A stretch of 64,000 nt of DNA from Artocarpus heterophyllus (Eukaryota > Streptophyta > Magnoliopsida > Rosales > Moraceae). The stretch's first letter is position 1, and each line of letters begins with the position of its first letter. The notes beneath the pieces were generated by a model. It was not told the origin of the DNA. It made no database searches and saw only the letters and a list, made by a program, of their open reading frames with translations. Positions 45,951 to 56,454 of the stretch are shown here, in pieces. Position numbers and translations under genes: made by a program. The stretch covers positions 14,122,836 to 14,186,835 of the forward strand of contig CM046353.1 in the NCBI GenBank assembly GCA_025403435.1, in the 5' to 3' direction.

Positions 45951-48725
45951 TGTAACACCCCTATGTGGGGGTTAACAGTTTTAAATAAATAAAAATAATT
46001 TTAAATTTTATATCATTTAAATCAATTAAATAATGCCCATGGGTCTTTAAACAACAAGAAAAATAAAAATAAACATTTTAAATACAAACCATAGTTTTTA
46101 GTGTAGCACCAAATATATATAATTACAGTCATCATCACCATAGTACAATTCCCAAATAACTTAACACAGCCATGAAACAAAATAATACAACTCTTACATG
46201 TTGTAGATAAGTTAAAAATAAACAAGGTCTTCTAACACGAAAACAGTAGGAATGTTTTCGCCTATTCCTCTTCAGATATGTTGCACTGAGTTCCACCTGA
46301 GATATGAATATATGATAGGGATGAGCATCGACATGCCCAGTAGGGAAATCATGACTCACCTTATGGTTTATCCATTACCACATTAAAAACTGCATGGTTA
46401 GTAGGTTACATCATATTCCAGATTATGAGGTTTATTATGATCACATCTTGTGGATACCATAGTTAATCATTACCAAGTTTCATAATTACACATTTACACA
46501 AATATTACCAATCATCATTGTTCTTAGGTATCCATGTTAAATAGAGTATCACTCAACTCATCGAAACCCAAATGGGCGCACTTGATCACCCTATAAACAT
46601 TTCAAGGGTGTTCCGGTGAGGGGACATCAAGCCCCGAGTCCTCACCAAATCGATTCCTGTACAGTGTGTTCTGGGACTTTCAACCCAAGGAAGCGTCATC
46701 ACCTTCCCCCTATTTTTCCTTTTAGGGTATTCGTGCCCAAGGACGTAACCGTTGCCCTTTTTACATCTCACTATTCCTTTGTATTCAATTTATATTTATA
46801 GAGTCAATTTCCTAACCATGCTTCTCAATTTATAACATATGTCAAATCATTATATTTATCGCTATACAATATACATATTTTACAACATAAAACAATCAAA
46901 TTTAATTTACCAAAAACCTCACAAAAGATGAGTAATAGAATCCCTACCTTCAAAGCTTAACAACAAACTTTTATTCTCGGAATTAATTAACGTTAGCTCC
47001 ACATATCCTTGACCCTAAGGCATGCATAAGGACAATTAAAACTAAAGCACAACGTATAATCACATTCATAAGTGAATTATGTGTAAACCCGTCTACTAGT
47101 GCCATTAAAGTATTTTTATGCAATTGTTCTTTAAATACCAAGTAATCAATTTTTATGTTTTAGTCTCTAATAAGAATTCATAAATCATTTAGGATAGTAT
47201 TAGAAAGGTTGTAAGACATTAAGAGACTAGAAGGTGAGCAAAGTTGGGTTTTTGGTTCAAGTTAACAGCTAGTATACCATGGCAACTTGGTGGTATATTT
47301 TTGTAAAAAGGCGGGTTCACTATCTACAATTAACACACGGGTTAATAGGTGGTTTACTTAAGATAGACGGGTGGTTTATTACCACTGGCAGGTTTACTAG
47401 TTTCTAATCCGAAAATTGAAAAATTCATAGAAATTAAAATACAACTCCGATTTAGGCTCATGATAGCTCATTGGAAAGCTTAGGATGTCTACTTTTTAAA
47501 TATGCAAACCAATTTACAAAATTCATTTTCATTTAACTCCAGAATTTTAAGAAATAGCCACTGCCCATAGAGGTATTATAAAGTTTATGGGATGTCAAAT
47601 TTTTCTTTAACTTAAAGCATATTATCCTTGTTTAAAATCTCAAAACCATTCCAAAATATGTAACATCCATTATATAATCACAATAAACATATTCTCATGA
47701 GTTTTATACCAAAATCATTATCAAATTATATCTCTAGCTTTTCTTGTAAATAATGATGAAAACATGCTTAAATTTGCTCTTTAAGCTCAAAACATTAGAA
47801 CACCAATCTTAAAGTTATGGAAACCGGTTTTAAACATTCCTAACATGTTTCTAACATTGTCATCAAACCAAAATAAAAGTTGGTTGTGGGTTGTAACTCA
47901 AGACTCAAGTTTTTATTCATAAATGTTTAAGGATGCATGTTAACATAACTAGAAATTTGCATGAATTTTGAACACGAAAATTATGCATTAAACATGGAGA
48001 AAATACATACTAAAAACTAAGTTTAGATTAAAGAAAACCTACCTCAAAACTTCTTTGAAAAGCACCAAAGTTCGGGTTAACAATCAAGCTTGAATTAACT
48101 CTAAAACCGCCTCGATCATGGTTGGGAATTATAATTGTCTTGGCCACAAAGAGAGCTTTGTGCTCTATGTCTTTAGTTAGAAATTTGAAGTGAGAAAGGG
48201 AGAGAATGAGAACTAGAGAAGAAGGTGGTGATAGTTAAATAAAAAGATATCAAAATGCTTAAGAGAAATGGGATGTTTACGGGGGAAAGTTGTAAGAAGA
48301 AACAAAAGAGTCTTAAAGGAAAATATCATCTTGTCTCCCATGGAGACTTTTAGCAAATCATGCCAACATAATTGAGGGGACAATTGGAGTGAATTATAGA
48401 AGAAGATAAGGAAATAATTAAATAGGTGGTTGAGAAAATATCTCCATGTCTTCTATGAATTGAGGGAAAATAATTCAATGTCCCCTTCGGATACCTTTGG
48501 CAAAATGAGAAGAAGGCTATATAATTGAGCAATAATTTAGGGAGACAAGATTGGTAGAAGTAAGTGTTGGTAAATTTTGAATGTTTCTTAGGAAGACTTG
48601 GTAAGAAAATACTAAAGTGGCATTTTTTTTTTTTAATGATCATAAACAACTTAGTAATTTTAAATAGTCACATTTTATTCATTAAATTTTACAAAATCAT
48701 GCCCGTTAAAAATACGGGTGTTACA
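45951..48725 (-). repeat. LTR of family B, copy 3 (2775 bp)
   Basis: Full length, like copy 1, and without the 35-bp deletion of copy 2. The right side is followed by TCTTC at 48726-48730 and by S3. Confidence 0.85.
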
Positions 48726-49114
48726 TCTTCTCTATTCGTAGACATATAACTAGGTGAAGTATATTTACCGTTACAATTTTGTCTTCCACATTTGTTACAA
48801 GTGACCGCGATGGCATAAACCCTTCTTTTCATCGCACTACGACTGGTACCTGTTCCTAGTAAACCGACATCTTGACTGAAGTCACTCGGAGGGATCTTCC
48901 CCTCTATCAACATTCTCACATCATAAAGGATGCCAAAACGCATAAGAATCCACAACTGAGTGATCCTAGCCTTGTATTTCTTTCTGAGAATCTTTTGGGA
49001 GAGTGATGGGAAATACTTTCTCAGGTGTTGGTACTTTGGGTCCATGATAAAATGAAAGAAGAGAAAATAGAAAGGAAAAATTAAGACAGCAAGTTGCAGA
49101 ATCCTAGAATTCAT
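48689..49114 (-). CDS. Small ORF of element A, copy 3 (141 aa)
   Basis: Identical to copy 2 in protein sequence. Its last 12 codons lie in LTR-B, as in the other copies. Confidence 0.4.
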   Translation of the reverse strand: MNSRILQLAVLIFPFYFLFFHFIMDPKYQHLRKYFPSLSQKILRKKYKARITQLWILMRFGILYDVRMLIEGKIPPSDFSQDVGLLGTGTSRSAMKRRVYAIAVTCNKCGRQNCNGKYTSPSYMSTNREDVTPVFLTGMIL

Positions 49115-50659
49115 TCTCCTTTTAGAGAGAAAGAAAAATTTCTAGAGAAAAAGAAGAGGATTTGCGATTCAGAGAGAGAATAACAAATTAAAAGAGAAAG
49201 TAAGCTTGGAGAAATAAGCTCCTATGCACAGTAGACGTATATGTAAACAATGATTAAACCACTGTAGATGACATGTATAAAGGCTATGTGGGAGAGACAA
49301 TGTGAGTCAAACTAATTCAAGACTTGGACTAGGCCCAAATGTTCTAAGCTAAAATGGGCCAAGTTGTTTTAGGCCTTAACACATTTAGAACGAGTTAAAT
49401 AACAAGCATGAAATTGAAACCCAACTTATACAAATCTTAAGCCCAATTTGAAGTCCTCTTAAAACACAATTGACCAAACTAATTGACAAAACCCAATTTA
49501 ATAAAAATCATAAGTTCCTCTGAATGTTATCCAAATCATTGCATAACAACGAAATCCTCTTGTAACTTAAATAATTTATTTTAATCAAGACATTATTGAA
49601 CAATAAAGACACTCCTATCTTATCCTTAATACTCAATATTCGTTAATATAGATCTACCATTAATACTACCAAGAGTTTCGAATATAACTAGTCTTAAAAT
49701 CAATGTATTTTCTATCTTCCAACATAGACCATATCAAAGAGCAAAGACCATTTATATTATTACTTAAAGACATCTACTATCCTCACAATCCTACTTATAC
49801 AAGCTTTAATTTTCTCATATAACAAAACCTCAAGTGACCACGAGAGTCACATTTAAGTATCTAAAGATTAAACCTTTCATTATAAAGATCCAAAATCATC
49901 AATGATGCCCTAAATATTATGATTTACTTAATGAAACTTCTTTTCACACTATATTTATTCATAAAGATCATTGACTTCACTTAAACACAAGGTACGCAAT
50001 AAAATATTCTAACCTTGAAATTTAAGTATTATTTGCCTTTACACAATCTCAATAGACCAAAAATGAACATTTATCCCTCTTAAGATTCAATACCATGAAT
50101 TTCTAACTTACCTCATATTGCTCAAGTAAATGGAACCTAGAAGAAAATTTACCGAAACTTAAACACTCTGTCAAGTACATGCATAATCACTACATAGGTT
50201 TAAATCAATTATAAAGAATTTAACATATCTAGGCCAAATTTTGAAATCAACAACTCAAACCTTATATTTCTCATTATTTTTCACAAGATAAACGGCCCTT
50301 GAATCCTGGTATCTACACGAATTTCTCATCATTCTATACGAATTAGAAATGTTTATAGATCCTAGCATTATACGAATTTCTCATAAGCATTCTACATATA
50401 AACCCATTCTTTATAATTATTATTCCTACATAACCATTAATACTTTCATTCTACATAATCATCGCAGTCACATAACCGTTAATATTTCCATGTTAGGGCC
50501 TTGGAATATTACATTATCTTAGACTGTATAAATCATCCTGAAGGTTCATTTTGATGATGATATTGAAAATTCAACTTCAAAACCATCTCGAAAACAGATT
50601 TTTAAAGTGGTGCCACACTCTCTAGGTTAACCGAACCTAGGCTCTGATATCAAAAATTC
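48726..50659 (-). other. S3: right part of the family A internal region, copy 3 (original junction with LTR-A)
   Basis: The only S copy followed by a full family A LTR, so its right junction is probably the original one. The PBS at 50640-50652 carries one substitution (TGATATCAGAGCC on the minus strand). The distal part differs from S1 and S2 at many positions. Confidence 0.75.
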
Positions 50660-52877
50660 TGTAACGCTCCTAAGTAGGGGTTAACAGTTTTTAATAAATA
50701 AAAATAAATATAAATATATAAATAAAATATCAAAAGAAATTTGCCTAGGACTTAATTGAAAACTCTCAAAACAAAACAAAATATAAACAACAATTTAAAC
50801 CACAGTTTAATGCAACACCATAACTTTAATAATACAAAACTATCATCATCATCATTCTAACCCTCAACAATTCTTAATACAGTCAAAGAAAATTAACATT
50901 CGATGCTTACATTATCATGATGGACATTCTTAGCAAGCAAATCCAACGTTATACAGCTACATAGCTTCCCCAACTATTTTATCATCGCCACCTCACACTT
51001 AGTGAGTCCTGAAAATATAGAAATATAGGGAAATGAGCGACAACATGCTCAGTAGGGAAAACATTACCCACCTTTAGTTTTTTTTTTTTATCATTGCCAT
51101 ATTAAAACCTGCATGGTTAGTTCATAATCATTATTCATCAATATTATTATGTTCACATATTTACTCAGGATTCAATTATACTCATCTATATCCACAATAC
51201 AAAAGAATATCATATCACTTAACTCAATGAAACCCAAATAGGCACGCTTGATCACCCTCCAAACATTCCAAGGGTCTTTTGGTGAGGGGACATCAAGCCC
51301 CAAGTCCTCACCAAGTCAATTCCTGTCTAGTGCATTCTAGGACTTTCGACCCAAGGGAGCGTCATCACCTCCCTCTTATTTTACCTTTTAGGGTATTCGT
51401 GCTTATGGACGTAACTGCCACCCTCTTCACGTCTTACCATTTTTCTATATTCAATCGTTATTTATAGAGTCAGTTTTCCTAACCATGCTTCTCAATTTAT
51501 AACAACATGTGTCAGATCATTATGTTCCTCGCTGTATAATACAGGACGAGTTCTATATTATCATGTTATAGATATAATCATATACATTCAAAATATCATA
51601 TACATATCTTGCAACATAAAACAACCAAATTTTAATTTACCAAAACCTCACAAAAAATGAATAATAGAATCCCTACCTTTTGTTGAATACTATGCTAATA
51701 ACTTTTAGCTCATGACACCAAGTAAGCTCCAAGTACTTCGTCATCCTATGACGTATAACATTACTATACTTTCACTCAATTCCTAATCCATAGTCATACT
51801 AATTACCATATATTCTACTATTCTTATTAGTGTGCCATAATCATTTATATGAAATCTTTGAAACATTTTATAACACAAAACGGTGAAAAACATATAAATT
51901 TGGACTGTCCGATCAGCCTGTCGATTGGCATAGTTTGGCCTGCTGATCGAGGCAAAATCTAGAAAACTCCAGCTTTCAGTTTTTAAAGATTTTGAGCTTT
52001 AAAGCTCAGTTTGACTTGTTTTAACAAATCCCAGAACATGAAAAATACATAGAAACCATAGATTATCATACCAATAAAACATATAAATCTTTTTCCCCAA
52101 ATTTTTATGCATAAAACATGTTTAAAATTCTCAAACGTTGATTTTTACAGAACTTTACAAAAACGTGATCTAAATAGGAAATTGTTCAAACCCAAAACAA
52201 ACACAATTCAATTTGCATGCATATAAAAGCACAAGCCTAGATCACGAAATGAAGAACAATTACATAATCTGAACATAGTAACTTGGAATAAAGGGAAGGT
52301 AGAGAAGAATTAGGTTTTTGGTTAGAAACTCTACCTTGTTTCCTTGAGAAATTGTTATTAGGCTTGACTTTTTGCTTGAGGAAAGAGATCCTGAGTTGAG
52401 ATGGAACTTTTTGATCAAATTGAGAAGGTGAAGGAGAGAGACAAAATAGAAAGAGGGAGAGAAAGGGTGAGTGGTGTGAAATATGGGGGGAAAATGAGTT
52501 ATCTGATATGTTTTAGGAGTTGGTGGGTTTGGGCATGTGAATGAATAGTCTTATTGGGAGACTCAAAAAAAGAAAGAAAAGAAAGGGGATAAGGTTTTTG
52601 TGGGGAACCAAGGCATGTGACTTGTTTGATTCAAGTCTTATCTTTTATTTATTTATTTATTTTCTTTTTAACCATTACATGTGAAAGACAATAAAAGAGG
52701 GTCTACCATGGCATTTTGGTAAATATACTAAATAAGTATAGGAAATTTTTGAAAATTCTAAAAATAAGTAGAATTAAATATTGTGAAATAGATTTTAAAT
52801 GAAACAAATTTTTAATTGGTACACTAATAATTAATTTAATTACCTTAATACCCGTTAAGAAAATAACAGGTGTCACA
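50660..52877 (-). repeat. LTR of family A (5' LTR of the outer element), 2218 bp
   Basis: Starts TGTAACGCTCC and ends AGGTGTCACA on the plus strand. It is collinear with 20964-23258 but diverged by many substitutions and small deletions, for example near 51150 and 51720. The pair is therefore older than the LTR-B copies. Confidence 0.85.
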
Positions 52878-52882
52878 TACCA

Positions 52883-53360
52883 ACAGCCTCTGGTCGCTGA
52901 CGCGAGTATTGGAGCAAAACTTGGTATGTGTCGGTGCGAGAACTTACCTAGTACTATCATATTTTCTCTGAAACAACGCCTCTAGTTGCCTGGCATGGGG
53001 CATCAAAGCGTAACCTAGTATGTGACGGAGTAGGAACCTACCAAGTTCCATCATATTTTCTTTGAAAGAAAAAAAAAATACAACCAGCCTCTAGTCTCCA
53101 TAGCAAGGTACTAGGGCAGGAACATTCAAGGTTCCATAAAGGAACCTGTTAGAGAGGGAACATTCAAGGTTCCATCACATTTTATTTGAAACAAAGAAAT
53201 GTCAACCGCCTCAGGTTGCCGGTACGGGGTGCCTAAGTAGGAACCTATCAAGTTCCACGTATTTTCTTTGAAACAAAGAAATGCCAACTGCCTCTGGTCA
53301 TTGGCGTGGGGTGCCGAAGTGGAACCTGGTAAGTGATTGAGGGGGAACCTACTAGGTTCC
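52883..53360. repeat. Degenerate tandem repeat, middle part (host sequence)
   Basis: About four to five copies of a unit of roughly 85-125 bp with the landmarks CATATTTTCTTTGAAACAAAG, CCGCCTCTGGT, GTGCCGAAG and GGAACCT. The unit at 53345-53360 ends in a palindrome (GGAACCT, 2-3 bases, AGGTTCC). No coding potential. Identity of the repeat unknown. Confidence 0.7.
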
Positions 53361-55351
53361 TGTTAGACATGTATGCCCTAAGGAGTAAAAATGTAATACA
53401 TTTTTGGAGACATTTTTATCAATAAAGAATTTATTCATTTATATATACCAAATCTTGTCCTCTTTACGTTCATATTTGTTGAATGTATGATAAACAAATA
53501 ATAGTCTGAGACTGTCAGTCTAACCTTAAGAATTGGGCATATGATGGACTGATTATGCGAAAGACACGATTCTTAAGGTGACGGTCTAAAACATATGATC
53601 CGCAATCAAGGGAATAAAGTTGGGCGCTTTATTCATGTAAAGATTGTTATGTTGTCTATATCCCTTTTGGGAGATGGTTTGTCTTGACCATCGGAGTTGG
53701 ACTCCATGAATAGAAACATTGGCACGTTGTCATAGGTGACGATGTGTTGGATCAAGACATAAAGTGAATTGATTTGGATTAATAATTTTGTCTTAACAAA
53801 TCAATTCACTTTAGACAATCATTTGTATTGTATCTTAATCCTGAGATGAATAGTAGGCTGGTTGTCTCGACTTGTGTCTTTTGATGTGCCAAAGGGTGAC
53901 TCCCACATCTTTATAGTGGTATGCATGCTGGTATGTTTGAGGCATGACTCTTAATGGCGTAGACTTGTTATTCATAGATATGGAATCTATAGCTCCTCTT
54001 TAGGAGTAATGATATCCTCTTATATGTGTTGTCATGTAATTGGAAAACTGAAATGCTCAACCATTTGGATACATAGGTGTAACCGAATGGTATACTATCT
54101 TTGGATAGTAAGTTTTCTAATGGTGAGATAATGGAACATAAGATAAAAATAATCAGGAAGGTAAGATAGAACTTGTCCTTAAGCTGATTATAGATTATCA
54201 TATGGGGATAGGATACACTATGATATGTCATGGAGACTTAGCTATATGAGCTTCGTAATTCTATAAAGTTCGAGAGTGTAGCTCCAGGCTTTTAGTGGAG
54301 TAGCGTTGGAGTTGATTTTTGTGAAATTTATATCTGGGATATTGTGTTTCATAATTATCATGAGCTTGAACTTTATAGGTCTATTTTGGTTCCCTTTGCT
54401 AGCTCACAAAATCCTGTAACGACACGGCGTGCTTTTTCAATAATTGGTGACTTATGTCAGATTTATTAGATTGGTTTAAAATTTGAAAGAATTAAATAAT
54501 TCATGTCTGTTTATCGGTTGAATTAATTTTGTAAGAAATTAATACAAGATAAACTTGTTGAATTATTACGATCGGATAATTCTTGTCTGTTTATCGGTTG
54601 ATTTAATTTTGGATAAATTAGATCAAGATAAACTTGTAGAATTATTATGAATTGATTTATTTTCTTAGAGATTATCTTGATAAAGTTTGTTTTGATCAGA
54701 TAACTTCTCTATTGGGTTATTTGAATTAAAACTGAGACTTTATCCTTTAGAATCTCGGGTGGAAAATAAAAGATTCGCGGAGATATTTACACGGGAGTTT
54801 GGCCTGCCGAATGACGTGTTCGGCCTGCCGATCAGCGAGAGATAAGATTACGCGTTTTCACGCGGATCTTATCAGATATTGATCCAAACTTGATTCTGTT
54901 TCGAGTTTTTGAGACCTAATCTGATAAGGACTGACCCCAGGACCAATAGCTATAAAAAGGGAGTGAGTCCCATGATTTACTCAGATCAATTGAGAGATTA
55001 AGAGTGATACTCTTCTAGTGAGCATCTGAAAACTCCCTGAGAGCTTTTGTTCACAAATCACGAACACTAGCTTTGGGTTCTCTCTATTGGTTGGAAGGAG
55101 AGTCACCGATGGAAGAGCTGTATGTGTGAGCCCACACTCACTCCGGTTGTGGATAGAGAATAGCAAAGAAGACCAGTTGGTTGAGGCTCTTCTGAAACAT
55201 TACTTTTCTTCACAGATTGCGGAGGTTCTTCGGTACACAAAGGTTAGTAAGATCTGGTCAATTTATGCATATAGCATGTCAAACTTGTGTTTTGGAAAAA
55301 TACTCTGATGTGAAAAATTTTTAAATTCCGCTGCGTACCGTTTTTCTAACA
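53361..55351 (+). mobile_element. Copia-like solo LTR (1991 bp), TSD GTTCC
   Basis: Starts TGTTAGACATG and ends TTTTTCTAACA. GTTCC precedes it (53356-53360) and follows it (55352-55356), and the host repeat is restored when it is removed. It contains CCAAT (54942) and TATAAAAAG (54951-54959), a plausible LTR promoter on the plus strand. There is no internal region, PBS or second LTR, so it is a solo LTR. The copia-like label rests on the TGTTAG...TAACA ends and is not proven. Confidence 0.8.
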
Positions 55352-55356
55352 GTTCC

Positions 55357-55640
55357 ATCATAGTTTCTTTGAAACAAACAAATATCAACCGCCTTCAGTC
55401 ACTCGATGTGAGGTGCCGAAGCAAAACTTGGTAGGTTTTTTGGGGCAAAAAGCTACTAGATTCCATCATATTTTCTTTAGAACAAAGAAATGTCAATTGC
55501 CTCTGATTGCGAGGGCCAGGAACCTGTCAGGTTTTGGCCCGGAACTCACCAGGTGCCAATAGATTTTTTGGCAGAACCCACCAATTTTCGTCCTGAAACT
55601 TGCTAGGTTTTAAAGCAAGAAACCATTTCAAAAAAAAAAA
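55357..55640. repeat. Degenerate tandem repeat, right part (host sequence)
   Basis: Continues the unit seen at 52883-53360, with CATCATAGTTTCTTTGAAAC and CATCATATTTTCTTTAGAAC about 108 bp apart. It fades out in GGTTTT-containing variants before an A-run at 55628-55646. Confidence 0.65.
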
Positions 55641-56449
55641 AAAAACACCATGAAAATCACCACCATCTCTAACATTGCAGAATTGTGTATATGACCAAAA
55701 TTTAAGACTAATCCATGAAAACCAACAAAAACAAAATAAAGAGAATCAAAAACACAGAATTACAAAATCAAAACAAAGAGAATCAAAACATTTCCAAATC
55801 AAAAGGAACCGGTCATGTGTTTATGTTCATTAAGACAATCTCAGAATCAATTCTGTAAAAAAATGACCAATAGTACAAAAATTATTGTAGATGTATGCAA
55901 TTAATATTGTTCATCTGAGGAGATGTTTACGATTATTCCTTTTTTTCCACTTTTACGTGCTGTATTGATTTGGAATTTTGTGTTTCGACAAATTTTTACG
56001 GTTAATAGTCTGACAATCAAACATCACATAATAGTTTAAATGAAATTATATAACACCTGATATTCAATGAAATCATCTCATAAGAATGAACAAGAAGCAA
56101 ACTATAATTATTAACTCTATCTCACAAAACAAAAGAAAAAAATCGTACGACACAACATCAATTAATCAAGGAAACCACCATTGTAATAATCCAATGAAGC
56201 ATAATATCTTATTGACGGTAGAAAAAAAAAGTGTTACTCGAAGAACAAATTGAATCATGAATGGATGATAGGATAACTATATGATCATCAAAATAAATGG
56301 ACAAAAATAGCGAGTCTACTCCTTGATGCGGAGAATAAAAGAGAGGCAAAACCAAAAACGAAATGAAATGTAACTTTCGATGGCCGTTGTCTAAGTGTTA
56401 AACGATTGCCTCCACCATCCCTCCCCTAGTAAACTAGTCCTTCACGATC
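55641..56449. other. AT-rich spacer, nothing recognised
   Basis: No ORF with known motifs, no repeat ends and no RNA gene seen. Confidence 0.5.
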
Positions 56450-56454
56450 TTCAT

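Larger units (their letters stand above)
20959..52882 (-). mobile_element. Compound Ty3-gypsy insertion: six LTRs, three S and two gag-pol internal regions
   Basis: TACCA at 20959-20963 precedes the leftmost LTR and TACCA at 52878-52882 follows the rightmost one. The host repeat reads naturally once the insertion and one TACCA are removed. Order on the plus strand: LTR-A, family A internal left part, LTR-B, S1, chimeric LTR, G1, LTR-B, S2, chimeric LTR, G2, LTR-B, S3, LTR-A. All parts are in the same minus-strand orientation: PBS sites are at the right and PPT sites at the left of each internal region. The distance from one LTR-B start to the next is 10125 and 10093 bp. A nested insertion followed by tandem DNA amplification explains this; three independent insertions would not share the same target duplications. 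Confidence 0.85.

Noticed and set aside
25733..52877. Array of spaced repeats considered as CRISPR-like or satellite DNA
   Set aside because: The repeats are kilobase-sized LTRs with PBS, PPT and target duplications, which fully explain them.
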